DNA of 39,842 bases from Glaciihabitans sp. dw_435 (GTDB lineage Bacteria; Actinomycetota; Actinomycetes; Actinomycetales; Microbacteriaceae), in the NCBI RefSeq assembly GCF_018449675.1, contig NZ_JAAVUZ010000019.1, positions 1 through 39,842 of the forward strand. The letters are read 5' to 3'. Position 1 is the stretch's first letter; the number at the start of each line of letters is the position of its first letter. The notes beneath the pieces are model-generated. The model saw only the letters and a program-made list of their open reading frames with translations, was not told the origin of the DNA and did no database searches. Positions 20,849-29,664 of the stretch are shown in pieces. A program made the translations under genes and the position numbers.

Positions 20849-21430
20849 TCAGCGCACCAACAGGTCGATCGCGACGCCGAGTCTCGCCAGAAAGTCCTCC
20901 CGCGAGGAGACCTGGTACTTGATGCCCACGGACACGCTGCCGAGCGTCTGGGCGATCGCCTCCGCGTCCCCGCGCTGAACCGCCGGGAGCCCGGTCGCCA
21001 GCGCCGATGTCACGGCCCCCGCGAACCGGATCGGGTACTCCACCGTGAGCGTGCCCAGCAGCTCGGGATTCTCCTCCACGACCGACGAGACATCGCGGGC
21101 CAGCGCTCCGATGTAGCGCCCGGTCCAGCGGTCGAACGCACCGAGCAGTCGGTCGCGCAGCGGAAGGTGCTCGTCGGCAAGCAGTGACTCGGCGGCCGAG
21201 ACATCCGCTTCCAGAGCCTGCGCCACCGCGGCGCGGAAGAGGTCCTGCTTCGAACTGAACAGGAAGTACAGGCCCGGGCGCGAGATGTGCGCGGCGCGGG
21301 CCACCTCCTCCATCGAGGTCTTGCGGTAGCCGAAGCGCCCAAAGGTCTCGAGCGCCGACTCGAGTACGGCCTCGCGCCGTCCCGGTTCGACGGCGCTGCT
21401 GGACAGCACTTCTGGGTTGCGTGACTCCAT
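20849..21430 (-). CDS. TetR/AcrR-family regulator
   Basis: A 193-residue TetR protein. The helix-turn-helix (about 20-65) is REAVLESALETFGRFGYRKTSMEEVARAAHISRPGLYFLFSSK, with the classical SRPGLYFLF recognition part. It is divergent from an SDR gene across 124 bp that contain a 23-bp palindrome, and is the probable regulator of that gene and itself. The ATG at 21430 is the first with family-like sequence; the open frame continues upstream into the SDR gene. Confidence 0.9.
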   Translation of the reverse strand: MESRNPEVLSSSAVEPGRREAVLESALETFGRFGYRKTSMEEVARAAHISRPGLYFLFSSKQDLFRAAVAQALEADVSAAESLLADEHLPLRDRLLGAFDRWTGRYIGALARDVSSVVEENPELLGTLTVEYPIRFAGAVTSALATGLPAVQRGDAEAIAQTLGSVSVGIKYQVSSREDFLARLGVAIDLLVR

Positions 21431-21455
21431 GCTTCGAGCATACTCGAACCAGTCA

Positions 21456-21478
21456 CACTTTACAGAATCTGAATAGTG
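21456..21478. promoter_or_regulatory. Putative TetR operator upstream of the SDR gene
   Basis: Arms CACTTTACAGA and TCTGAATAGTG around one central base form a 23-bp palindrome with 9 of 11 matching pairs, midway in the divergent region. Length and layout suit a TetR dimer or pair of dimers. Confidence 0.6.
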
Positions 21479-21554
21479 CGTATAGTTAACGATCTGGCCG
21501 CGTGAGACATCGATCCACGCCCGACGCCAGCTGCGACATCCGCTCAGGAGAAAA

Positions 21555-22526
21555 ATGAACCACACCACCCCCATCACCACCGGCTTCGACGCGACGAGCA
21601 CCGCCGCGGACGTCATCGACGGCCACGACCTGCGAGGCGTGCGGGCGATTGTCACCGGTGGGTCGTCCGGGATCGGCGTCGAGACTGCCCGGGCGCTTGC
21701 CAGTGCGGGAGCGGATGTCACGCTCGCCGTCCGTAACCTCGCCGCCGGCAATGCCGTGGCGGATGCCATCGCTGGGTCGACTGGCCAGATCCGCCCGACG
21801 GTCGCCGCCCTGGATCTCGCCGACCAGGGGTCAGTTGCGCGCTTCGTCGCCGCGTGGCGCGGCTCCCTCCATCTGCTGATCAACAACGCGGGACTGGTGA
21901 CCGGGGGTCTCCAGCGCACAGCCGAGGGCTGGGAGCTGCAGCTCGCCACCAATCACCTCGGGCACTTCGCCCTGACCACGGGGCTGCACCGCGCGCTGGC
22001 CGCCGGGGCATCCGAGCGCGATGGTGCCCGCATCGTGTCGCTCAGCTCGACGGCGCACATGCGCGGCGGCATCGATTTTGACGACCTGCAGTTCGAGCGG
22101 CGGCCGTACGACCCGCAGCTCGCGTATGCGCAGGCGAAGACGGCGAACTCGCTGCTCGCCGTCGAGGCGACCCGGCTCTGGGCATCCGACGGCATTGTTG
22201 CGAACGTCGCCAACCCCGGCGGTGTAAAGACGGGCCTGCAGCGCAACTTCACCGTGCAGCAGAAGGAGTCCCTCGACGGAGCAGAGGCTGCCGGGCTCTT
22301 CGCGTACAAGACGGTGGAGCAGGGCGCGGCGACGACGCTGGTGGCCGCCGTCGCTCCCGAGTTTGCGCACACGGGCGGGCACTACCTCGACGATGGCATC
22401 GAGGCCTACACCGTCTCCAATGACGCGAGCCTCGCCGACCACCCGCACGGCGTCAAGGAATGGGCGCTCGATCCGGCCACGGCAGAGAAGCTGTGGGCCG
22501 TCTCGGCCGGGTTGATCCGCCGCTGA
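21555..22526 (+). CDS. Short-chain dehydrogenase/reductase
   Basis: A 323-residue NAD(P)-dependent oxidoreductase. After an N-terminal extension of about 28 residues comes the dinucleotide motif TGGSSGIG, NNAG at the fourth strand, the catalytic Ser in VSLSSTAH and YAQAK with the catalytic Tyr and Lys. The layout is that of retinol-dehydrogenase/WWOX-like SDRs, which are common next to TetR genes. The ATG follows AGGAGAAAA. The substrate is unknown. Confidence 0.92.
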   Translation: MNHTTPITTGFDATSTAADVIDGHDLRGVRAIVTGGSSGIGVETARALASAGADVTLAVRNLAAGNAVADAIAGSTGQIRPTVAALDLADQGSVARFVAAWRGSLHLLINNAGLVTGGLQRTAEGWELQLATNHLGHFALTTGLHRALAAGASERDGARIVSLSSTAHMRGGIDFDDLQFERRPYDPQLAYAQAKTANSLLAVEATRLWASDGIVANVANPGGVKTGLQRNFTVQQKESLDGAEAAGLFAYKTVEQGAATTLVAAVAPEFAHTGGHYLDDGIEAYTVSNDASLADHPHGVKEWALDPATAEKLWAVSAGLIRR

Positions 22527-23243
22527 TCAGAGACGCAGCTCGCCGGCTACCAGCTTCTGGGCGACCTCGCTAAGCGGCGTCTGGTTCGACCGGGCGTGCT
22601 TGCGGATCAGGGTGAATGCCTCGTCCATCGAGAGGTTCGCTGTCTCGGCAACAACGCCCTTTGCCTGTTCGATCACGATCCGGCTGGTGAGGGCTCCCTG
22701 CAGCTGATCACGCACCGCCGAGGCATCCCGAATCGCGCGCTCCTGAAGGATGCCGATGGTCGCAACATCGGCGAGCGCCTGGGCCGCACGAATGTCTTCG
22801 CGGTTGAGCTCGCCGCGCTCGTTGCGCATGAGGTTGAGGGTGCCGATGGTCGAATCGCGCAGGCGAAGGGGAATCGCGTACACCGAGTGGATGCCCTGCC
22901 CGAGCGCCGTCGCGGCGAAACGGGACCATCGCTCGGAAGCTACCTCGACATCGGGCAGCGACACGATCTGCTGGGTGCGGAAGCTTTCAAGGCACGGACC
23001 CGCGTTGGCGTCGAGCTGCATGACTTCGACGAGGGTGTTCGCATCGCTGGTGGAGGCGACCACCTCAAGTTGCCCGGCGGAGTTGGCGAGCAGGAGGCCA
23101 GCCGAATCCGCGTCGAGGTGATCGTGGCAGCTCTCCACGAGGGTCTGCAGAAGGTCGATCACGTCGTAGTCGGCGACGAGGGTGTCGGCGAGGGTGGTGA
23201 ACACATTAAAAAGAGCCTCAGCACGAGCGGTTTCATCGGTCAT
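22527..23243 (-). CDS. GAF-ANTAR protein (second of pair)
   Basis: A 238-residue regulator: a GAF sensor domain (about 20-170) with the GPCLES and VYAIPLRLRDSTIGTLNL segments, then an ANTAR RNA-binding domain (about 185-235) reading IEQAKGVVAE, DEAFTLIRKHAR. ANTAR proteins bind paired RNA hairpins to prevent termination. The start overlaps the stop of the upstream GAF-ANTAR gene by 4 bp. The stop abuts the convergent SDR gene. No paired hexaloop hairpin was found nearby, so the RNA targets lie elsewhere. Confidence 0.9.
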   Translation of the reverse strand: MTDETARAEALFNVFTTLADTLVADYDVIDLLQTLVESCHDHLDADSAGLLLANSAGQLEVVASTSDANTLVEVMQLDANAGPCLESFRTQQIVSLPDVEVASERWSRFAATALGQGIHSVYAIPLRLRDSTIGTLNLMRNERGELNREDIRAAQALADVATIGILQERAIRDASAVRDQLQGALTSRIVIEQAKGVVAETANLSMDEAFTLIRKHARSNQTPLSEVAQKLVAGELRL

Positions 23244-23944
23244 GTCGTCACCTCCGGCGAGTCATCCCGATTGGTGAATGTCAGGCGTCGCTCGACGACA
23301 TCTGTCGCGACATCCTGCATGGATCGACTTTCGGCGAAGGCGCGTGCCTGGATGATGAGGTAGGCGTCGTCGGAGGTGGTACCCAGTTGCGCGAGGACCA
23401 TGCCTGTCGCTTGGTGAATGAGCCGCCGCGAGAACGGCCCCTCGGTGTCGGTGGCTCCGGCCTGCTCGATGGCGTTGCGCAGAAGGATGCGGCTGACGAG
23501 CGCCGATAGCTCCAGGGTGTTGCGCTGCTGCTCGGACGTGAGCGACATCGGTCCCTCGGAGTACAGGTCGATGGCCCCGATCTCGAGGGGCCCGAACAGC
23601 AGTGGGAACGCGAAGATCGCGCCGATATCCTCCGACTGGATCGCGCTCGAGAACGCCGGCCACCGGTTCTCGCGATTCGCCGCCAGATCGGGCGCCAGCA
23701 CGGGGCGACGTGTAGTGAGGGCATCCCAGCAGGGACCCTCGCCCAGATCGAACTGCAACTCGTCCACCCGCTCGGCGCGGGAGTCGGTGGCAGAAATCGT
23801 CTCCGGCCCGAGAAAGGATCCGAAGGTCGACACGGATGCCCCGGACACGGGCAGAAACTTCAGGAACGGTTGGGCCAGTTCGGAGACCTGCCCTGCGGAG
23901 GACGACAGTGCGTCCGACGCGTCCTGGAACGAATGAGTTGCCAT
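23240..23944 (-). CDS. GAF-ANTAR protein (first of pair)
   Basis: A 234-residue relative of the following gene. The GAF domain (about 18-160) has DLGEGPCWDAL and FAFPLLFGPLEIGAIDLY; the ANTAR helix bundle (about 172-222) has LIHQATGMVLAQLG, DDAYLIIQARAFAESRSM and ATDVVERRLTF. The two proteins are clearly paralogous in layout but divergent in sequence. GAF domains sense small ligands or redox state; no ligand can be assigned. ATG at 23944 lies just after AGGAGAGG; a GTG one codon earlier is possible. Confidence 0.9.
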   Translation of the reverse strand: MATHSFQDASDALSSSAGQVSELAQPFLKFLPVSGASVSTFGSFLGPETISATDSRAERVDELQFDLGEGPCWDALTTRRPVLAPDLAANRENRWPAFSSAIQSEDIGAIFAFPLLFGPLEIGAIDLYSEGPMSLTSEQQRNTLELSALVSRILLRNAIEQAGATDTEGPFSRRLIHQATGMVLAQLGTTSDDAYLIIQARAFAESRSMQDVATDVVERRLTFTNRDDSPEVTT

Positions 23945-24022
23945 CACCTCTCCTCTCCGATTGCGAGGTTACGCGCCGCAAAAAACCGTGGAAATCGGTT
24001 GACAGAACCGTCCGGTGACGAG

Positions 24023-24604
24023 TCAGTGCTGGGGCGGAATCGGGTCCGGCGCCTCGTTTTTGTACACTACGCCGTTCTCATCACCGACGCTCACAATCGT
24101 GTGCGCGTCGAGGTTGAGGGTGTCGCCCGCATAGAGGGGTCCGTCGCGACGCACCTGGTTGATCGTGTTCAGGTAGGCGCCCTGCATGCACAGGCGCGCC
24201 GAGATGAAGTCCAGGATGTCCCCGGCGCCGACGATGTACGCGACGGGCACCTTCTTGGAGTTGAGGATCGTCGTGCCGGTGGCGTACTTGCGCGGACCAC
24301 TGTCCTTGGGGATTTCTATCTCGGAGCCCGCGACCTGATTGGGATCGGTGTTCGCCGCCCAGCTCCACGGGTAGCACTCCCCCGGCTTGATCTCGCAGTT
24401 TGCCAGCCGGTCGGGTTCGATGCACCCGGACGTGCGCACCTCGTCGCCCACCACACTCTCGGGCAGCACTGTCGCCGCGACGGCGGGCGCCGCCGTCGGC
24501 GTGTACTTGACGTCCGGCGTCGTCAGCGTCATGCCGGAGTTCGCGCACGCGGTCAGCGTCGCGGCCACGACCAGCGCCGTGATGAGGTGAGGCCACCGGG
24601 CCAT
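24023..24604 (-). CDS. LysM-domain lipoprotein
   Basis: A 193-residue exported lipoprotein. The signal peptide ends in the lipobox TLTAC at about residues 16-20. A Thr/Pro/Ala linker follows, then a segment with several cysteines (SGCIEP, NCEIKPGECYPW). The C-terminal LysM-like module (about 120-175) runs YIVGAGDILDFISARLCM, INQVRR and PLYAGDTLNLD, which would bind peptidoglycan glycans. The extra cysteines in and near the module suggest disulfides outside the cell. Confidence 0.75.
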   Translation of the reverse strand: MARWPHLITALVVAATLTACANSGMTLTTPDVKYTPTAAPAVAATVLPESVVGDEVRTSGCIEPDRLANCEIKPGECYPWSWAANTDPNQVAGSEIEIPKDSGPRKYATGTTILNSKKVPVAYIVGAGDILDFISARLCMQGAYLNTINQVRRDGPLYAGDTLNLDAHTIVSVGDENGVVYKNEAPDPIPPQH

Positions 24605-24679
24605 GCGAACTCCTCCGTCGGATTACGTATAGAGCAATTCTCACAATCGTCACACATTTACGTCACTGTGGGAAGAAGC

Positions 24680-25903
24680 TCAATCGACGGTGGCGGCCGA
24701 TCGGCTCCTGCTGAGCACTCCCGAGAACACGACCACCAGAACGCCAGCCGCGGGCACGATCAGCAGGCCGAAACGCAACGACGAGGCATCCGCAATCATG
24801 CCGACAATGAGCGGTGAAATCAGGAAGCCGACGCGCATGAGCCAGCTGACGATAGTGAGGGCGGTGCCGGCACGGAAGCCGGGGAGCTCGTCCGCGGCGT
24901 GCATGGCGGCGGGCACCAGCGTGGCGGAACCGAGGCCCACGAGCGCGAAGCCAACGATCGTCATCGGGATTGAGGGGAACGCGAGTGCGGCGCCCATGCC
25001 AAGGGCGGCGACGGCTCCTCCCGTGCGGGCAATCGCGCGCTGGCCAAACCTGTCGACGAGCCTGTCACCGAGGATGCGGCCGATGAACTGCGCGCCGGTG
25101 AGCGCGACGTATCCGAAGGCCGCGACGCCGGCCGAGGAGCCGAGGAAGCCGGAGAGGTATAGCGCGGACCAGGAGTTGCCCGCATCCTCGAAGATGGTGC
25201 CCGACAGAGCGACCACCACCAGCGCGCCGAGCAGCGCGTATTTGGCCCAGCGTCCGCTGCGGAGGGTCGCCGTCTCGGTGGCGTCCGTGTCGGTTGGAAT
25301 CACTTCGAGCGGCTCGGGGCCGGGCAGCGAGAGGCGGTACGCCACGATGGCTGTCGCGATAAACAGGATGGCCGAGATGGTGAGGTGCTCGCCGAGCGGG
25401 AGGTGGAGCGCCGCGGCTCCCCCGGCCATGAGGCCACCGAGCACGGCCCCGACGCTCCAGATGGCGTGGAAGGAATTCAGGATGGACCGGCCGAACAGAC
25501 GCTGCACGCGGAGGGCGTGAGAGTTCTGCGCGACATCCGTAATCGAGTCCATGGCTCCAGCCAGGAACAGGGCGCCCGCGAGCAGCGCCCACGTCGGAGC
25601 GAGGCCGGCCAGCAGCACGCCGGCGCTCGTGACGACCGTGCCGAACAGCGCCACGCGCGACGAGCGGAAGCGGCGGATGAGTCCGCCTGCGGCGAGCCCG
25701 GCGACCAGAGCCCCAACGGGGAACGCGGCGACCGCGAGTCCGAACTGCGTGTTCGTGAGGTCGAGCGCCGACTTGATCTCCGGATACCGCGGCAGCAGGT
25801 TGGCAAACAGCGCCCCGTTGGTGAGGAAGAAAAGGGCGACGCCCACGCGGGCGCGACGGGTCTGAGCGGAGAGCGGCGGTGTGGAAAAAGACGTCGTTGT
25901 CAT
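24680..25903 (-). CDS. MFS transporter
   Basis: A 407-residue carrier with about 12 membrane helices. The N-terminal half has the NGALFANLLPRYPEIKSALDL helix and GGLIRRFRSSRVALFG, the family A-like loop. The middle loop (about 200-215) is hydrophilic and acidic. The C-terminal half carries the parallel LVDRFGQRAIARTGG loop. It is nearest to the YbjJ-like branch. The substrate is unknown and the gene is not in an obvious operon. Confidence 0.9.
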   Translation of the reverse strand: MTTTSFSTPPLSAQTRRARVGVALFFLTNGALFANLLPRYPEIKSALDLTNTQFGLAVAAFPVGALVAGLAAGGLIRRFRSSRVALFGTVVTSAGVLLAGLAPTWALLAGALFLAGAMDSITDVAQNSHALRVQRLFGRSILNSFHAIWSVGAVLGGLMAGGAAALHLPLGEHLTISAILFIATAIVAYRLSLPGPEPLEVIPTDTDATETATLRSGRWAKYALLGALVVVALSGTIFEDAGNSWSALYLSGFLGSSAGVAAFGYVALTGAQFIGRILGDRLVDRFGQRAIARTGGAVAALGMGAALAFPSIPMTIVGFALVGLGSATLVPAAMHAADELPGFRAGTALTIVSWLMRVGFLISPLIVGMIADASSLRFGLLIVPAAGVLVVVFSGVLSRSRSAATVD

Positions 25904-26056
25904 GGCGTCACGAGTGTACCGAGTGGGCGGATCGACGGACGGACGCCTATTGGCGACCGCGGCGAATGGCCCTATGCGAATAGAACCCTACGAAGCTCGA
26001 ACAGACCGCGGCAGCGCCTGTGAAATATGCCCCTATATGGGATGGCTCCAACATGT

Positions 26057-26650
26057 CTACTCGCCGTGCAGCCGGGCATTGGGCACAGGCTCGCCAAACT
26101 GCACCAGTGCATCCAGATATCGACCTCCGATGGTTACCCGGGTGATTCTCCGAGCTGGAAATACGCTCGCTCTGTCCCACCAATTACCCGCCGGGTCGAT
26201 CCGATCGAAGGCAAATCTCTTTTTCTCACGTCGGCCAAGGAACGATCCGATGTACAGCTCATCGGGCCAGTCCGCTTCCATGTACAGCCCGCATAGATCG
26301 GCACCCATGACGAGCTGCATCAGCGCTTTCGTCCGCCGCGCGGCGACGGCTTCCCCTATCCACGCGGGCAGTTCGGGACCAGAGCCGTGGGCGGCCACCG
26401 CGCGAGCGAAATACTCCTCAAAGTCGCCATCGTCAGAAACGACGGCGGTGATGTCGTCTAACCGCAGCGCGTGCCATCCATCAAAGTAGACGGAGTCGTC
26501 CATCGCAGAAACGACGACCCAGTCGGGACCGATAGCGACGATCACCCCATGAATGACATCCGTGCCCTTTTTCAGATTTCCACGACGGACGCGCACCGGT
26601 ACCGTCCGCTCGCGAGCGCGGGTCAGCTTCTTTACGATTTTCGTGGACAC
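26057..26650 (-). CDS. Hypothetical protein
   Basis: A 197-residue soluble protein from a GTG. The N-terminal 70 residues look like a small beta barrel: basic RTVPVRVRRGNLKKG, then VIHGVIVAIGPDWVVVSAMDDSVYFDGWHALRLDDIT. The rest is mixed. No catalytic motif and no family I can name. Codon use is somewhat less GC-biased than neighbours. It stands alone between short gaps in which I see no other gene. Confidence 0.6.
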   Translation of the reverse strand: MSTKIVKKLTRARERTVPVRVRRGNLKKGTDVIHGVIVAIGPDWVVVSAMDDSVYFDGWHALRLDDITAVVSDDGDFEEYFARAVAAHGSGPELPAWIGEAVAARRTKALMQLVMGADLCGLYMEADWPDELYIGSFLGRREKKRFAFDRIDPAGNWWDRASVFPARRITRVTIGGRYLDALVQFGEPVPNARLHGE

Positions 26651-26755
26651 AGGGGGAGCCTATACAGAGCGCACTGCACCTCGACAACCTCCGCAACTCA
26701 CTCGCTCTGCGGGTAGCGCCAGCCGCCTCGACGAACTACATTTCCTCCAACTAGC

Positions 26756-27445
26756 GTGCCGCGGGACGGAGTCATCGTGCTGATCGTGATCGGGTCAATC
26801 ATCCCGATCGCCCTTGCCGTGGCACTGAGCACCGTCCCGGTCCTCGCCACGCTGGCGCTCCTGTTGTCACCGCGGCGAGCAGAGTCGGCGCCCCTGTTCC
26901 TCGTCGGATGGTTTCTCGGGCTGTTCGGGGTTGCCGCAATCTTCGCCGTCGGCCTCGCACAGCTCCCGAAGGATCTGTCGGGCACGAGCGGCACGGTCAT
27001 CGGGGTGCTGGAGATCATCGTCGGCGCCGTGATGCTCGTCATCGGCATCCGCGCCTTCCGGATCGAGCCGCCGACGCCGGGCAGAACCTCCGCGTGGCTC
27101 GGTCGCGTGCAACGGATGGGCCGTTGGCCCGCATTCGTCACGGCCATCGTTCTGAACGTGCGACCGAAGGCGCTCGTGCTCGCCGCGGCGACCGGGCTCG
27201 TGGTCGGCAGCAATTACCAGGGCTTGGCCGAAGCGGTGATCGAACTGCTGATTTACACGGCGATCAGCGCATCGACCATCGCGGTGCCGGTCATCCTCAC
27301 GCTGCAGCGGCCGGCGACGATGGAGCCCCGCATCCGAGCGACGCGGGACTGGATGACCCGCAACCAGAGCATCATCACCGCCATCGTCCTTCTCCTCATC
27401 GGAGCCGGAATCCTCGGCAACGGCCTGATCCGGCTGGGATCCTGA
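26756..27445 (+). CDS. GAP-family (Sap) membrane protein
   Basis: A 229-residue protein with six predicted membrane helices, first at about 8-36. It matches the GAP/Sap family of mycobacterial sulfolipid and glycopeptidolipid export helpers: PIALAVALSTVPVLATLALLLSP at the N terminus, the LFLVGWFLG helix and VLNVRPKALVLAAATG in the middle. The family resembles LysE-type exporters. The GTG at 26756 has no strong ribosome site; TACATT 13 bp upstream could be a -10 box giving a very short leader. Confidence 0.85.
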   Translation: MPRDGVIVLIVIGSIIPIALAVALSTVPVLATLALLLSPRRAESAPLFLVGWFLGLFGVAAIFAVGLAQLPKDLSGTSGTVIGVLEIIVGAVMLVIGIRAFRIEPPTPGRTSAWLGRVQRMGRWPAFVTAIVLNVRPKALVLAAATGLVVGSNYQGLAEAVIELLIYTAISASTIAVPVILTLQRPATMEPRIRATRDWMTRNQSIITAIVLLLIGAGILGNGLIRLGS

Positions 27446-27482
27446 AAATCTCGGCCGCCGATGTCGATGTCGACCGCCGTCG

Positions 27483-27914
27483 TTAGTCGGCGAGGAGCTC
27501 GCGCAGGCGCGGCGGCACCCTCTCGAGCAGGGGGGCCATGCGCACGGCGATCTCATCGGCGCCGCGTTTCGCCATCGCCTGGCCGGCATCGGTGAGGCGC
27601 AGCTGCACTGAGCGTCCGTCGGCCGAGTGCGCCTCGCGCACGACGAACCCTCGGCGCTCTGCCCGGTCGATGAGACCACTGACGGTGGACCGCTCCAGCC
27701 CCAGGTAGTCGGCGAGCTCGGCCGCCTTCAGCGTGCGGTCCCGCAGGATCCCGAGCATCCGCACGAGCGTCAACGACATGTCGTGCTCGGCACCCACACG
27801 CGTCACGATCGCGATCACATCGAAGGAGGTCTGCACGAGCAGGTCCACCAGCTCGTCACCCTGCCCCGGGGCATCCGCTTCAAATGAATCTGTCGCATCG
27901 GCTGGCGTGGTCAT
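27483..27914 (-). CDS. MarR-family regulator
   Basis: A 143-residue winged-helix regulator. LVRMLGILRDRTLKAAELADYLGLERSTVSGLIDRAERRGFV is the DNA-binding region, with the wing at VREAHSADGRSVQLRLTDAG. It is divergent from a quinone-reductase-like gene, and two near-perfect 19-bp palindromes lie between them, so it very likely represses that gene and itself. Confidence 0.92.
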   Translation of the reverse strand: MTTPADATDSFEADAPGQGDELVDLLVQTSFDVIAIVTRVGAEHDMSLTLVRMLGILRDRTLKAAELADYLGLERSTVSGLIDRAERRGFVVREAHSADGRSVQLRLTDAGQAMAKRGADEIAVRMAPLLERVPPRLRELLAD

Positions 27915-27927
27915 GTGTCCATCGTAG

Positions 27928-27955
27928 TTGCATAGTTCGTATTACGCACTATATA
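27928..27955 (+). promoter_or_regulatory. Promoter of the quinone-reductase-like gene
   Basis: TTGCAT (27928-27933), a 16-bp spacer and TATATA (27950-27955). The whole element overlaps the first palindrome and touches the second, as expected for a repressed promoter. Confidence 0.5.
27933..27951. promoter_or_regulatory. MarR operator copy 1
   Basis: TAGTTCGTATTACGCACTA, a 19-bp palindrome with 8 of 9 matching pairs. Confidence 0.7.
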
Positions 27956-27972
27956 GTTCGTATTACCAACTA
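27954..27972. promoter_or_regulatory. MarR operator copy 2
   Basis: TAGTTCGTATTACCAACTA, a 19-bp palindrome with 8 of 9 matching pairs, identical to copy 1 over its first 13 bases. The two start exactly 21 bp apart, about two helix turns, which favours binding on one face of the DNA. Confidence 0.7.
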
Positions 27973-28008
27973 CACAGTTGCGCCCGCCGTTAGAAAGTGG
28001 TGCACCTC

Positions 28009-28968
28009 ATGCACGCAGCAGTCGTTTCCTCCTTTGACACCCCGCCGCGCTACGCGGAGATCGAGACGCCGATTCCCGTCGGCGAACACGAGGTGCTCGT
28101 GACCGTCATCGCCGCGGGACTGCACCCCCGCGTGCGCTCGCAGGCCGACGGCTCGCACTACACCAGCACGGACGAGCTGCCGCTGGTGCCCGGCATCGAC
28201 GGCGTCGGGCGCACCGCGGACGGGCGGCTCGTGTACTTCATCCTGCCCGACACCACGATCGGCGCGATGGCCGAGCAGACCGTCGTCGACCTGCGCCGCA
28301 GCATCGTGCTCGAGGAGGGCGTCGACCCGGTTGCCCTCGCCGCGGCCATGAACCCCGCCATGTCCTCGTGGATCGCCCTGCGCCAGCGCATCGACTTCCA
28401 GCGTGGCCAGTCGGTGCTCGTGCTCGGCGCCACCGGAAGCGCGGGCCAGATGGCCGTACAGATCGCCAAGCACCTGGGCGCCGGGCGGGTCATCGCCGCC
28501 AGCCGCAACGCCGCACGCCTCGAGGCGCTTCCGGCGCTCGGGGCCGACGTCACCATCTCCCTCGATGGTGCGGAAGCGGATGTCGCGGAGCGCCTGGCAT
28601 CCGCGGCCGCCGATGTTGACGTCGTGCTCGACTATCTCTGGGGCACCCCGACGGTGTCGGCCATGACCTCGATCGTCAGCAACCGCACCGATCCCGGACG
28701 ACCGCTCGCCTGGATCGAAATCGGATCGGTCGCCGGCCCCGACGCGGTGATCCCGTCGGCAGCGTTGCGTGCCGCCCGCCTGCAGATCGTGGGGAGCGGC
28801 CAGGGGTCAGTCTCAGCCCGGGACATCCGCTCGGAACTTCCCGCCCTTGCCAAGGAGATCAGCTCGGGCGCCTACGCGGTGACCGTGCGCGCCGTGCCGC
28901 TCGCCGACGTCGAGCAGGCATGGAACGAGGCGCCCTCGGGCGACGAGCGCATCGTCATCACCCCGTAA
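28009..28968 (+). CDS. Quinone-oxidoreductase-like medium-chain dehydrogenase
   Basis: A 319-residue NADPH-dependent enzyme of the medium-chain family without zinc ligands. A GroES-like domain is followed by a Rossmann fold with VLVLGATGSAGQMAVQIAKHLGA, then the LDYLWG segment. It resembles quinone/enone reductases that clear reactive carbonyls. The ATG at 28009 has GAAAG upstream; a GTG at 27997 is also in frame. Control by the divergent MarR regulator suggests induction by a phenolic or electrophilic compound, which is inference. Confidence 0.88.
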   Translation: MHAAVVSSFDTPPRYAEIETPIPVGEHEVLVTVIAAGLHPRVRSQADGSHYTSTDELPLVPGIDGVGRTADGRLVYFILPDTTIGAMAEQTVVDLRRSIVLEEGVDPVALAAAMNPAMSSWIALRQRIDFQRGQSVLVLGATGSAGQMAVQIAKHLGAGRVIAASRNAARLEALPALGADVTISLDGAEADVAERLASAAADVDVVLDYLWGTPTVSAMTSIVSNRTDPGRPLAWIEIGSVAGPDAVIPSAALRAARLQIVGSGQGSVSARDIRSELPALAKEISSGAYAVTVRAVPLADVEQAWNEAPSGDERIVITP

Positions 28969-28989
28969 GCGCCGGCCTGCGTCGGGCGG

Positions 28990-29664
28990 CTAGCCCTCCA
29001 CCTTGATGCCGAAGTGGGCCGCGAACAGCGGCGCGAGCTCACCGATCTGCGCCGAGTTCATCGTCGCCCCCTTGAGATCCTCGAAGCCGTTGAGCTGGCG
29101 CATCTCGAGTCCGCGCAGGTCGACGTTGGTCAGCGTCGCCCGGGTCACATCGACGCTGTTGATCTGGGTGCCGTCGAACGCGAGCCGCGTCGCCTTCGCG
29201 CCGGCGAGATCGAGCTCGTCGATGGAGCAGTTCGTGAACAGCACATCCTGCAGCAGGGCGCCGCGCAGGTTCACGAACCCCAGCTTGCAGTTGACGAAGT
29301 GCACCGAGTGCCAGCTCGTCTCGTAGAACTCGGCCGAGCCGAGGCGCGAGCCCTCGACCAGCACATCCCGAAACTGGGAGCGCGGCGCACTGAAGACGGG
29401 CGCATTGAGGCGCTCGAAGCGGATGTCGGCGAAGCTGGCCGATCTCAGATCGGTGTCGTGTGCCGACAGATCCACGAACTCGCACTCGGAGAACGACGCG
29501 CCCTCGAGGGTGCGTCCGCCCAGATCCGCGGACACGTAGCGCTCACCCTCGTAGGATTCGTGCGCCTCAAGCAGCTCGGGGTCACCGTCGGCGAGGCCGG
29601 TCAGTCGCACCACGTCGATCTTCGGGGTGAGGGGCGATGCTTTTTTCGGAGTCGGTCGGGGCAC
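28990..29664 (-). CDS. Pentapeptide-repeat protein
   Basis: A protein of about 224 residues whose middle (about 65-195) is built of five-residue repeats of the A(D/N)LxX type: LEGASFSECEFVDLSAHDTDLRSASF, later VNLRGALLQDVLFTNCSIDELDL and RATLTNVDLRGLEM. Such proteins form right-handed quadrilateral helices. Some protect DNA gyrase from fluoroquinolones, but most have no known role. The GTG at 29664 is preferred, with GAGG 8 bases upstream; the frame is open to 29730. Confidence 0.8.
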   Translation of the reverse strand: MPRPTPKKASPLTPKIDVVRLTGLADGDPELLEAHESYEGERYVSADLGGRTLEGASFSECEFVDLSAHDTDLRSASFADIRFERLNAPVFSAPRSQFRDVLVEGSRLGSAEFYETSWHSVHFVNCKLGFVNLRGALLQDVLFTNCSIDELDLAGAKATRLAFDGTQINSVDVTRATLTNVDLRGLEMRQLNGFEDLKGATMNSAQIGELAPLFAAHFGIKVEG

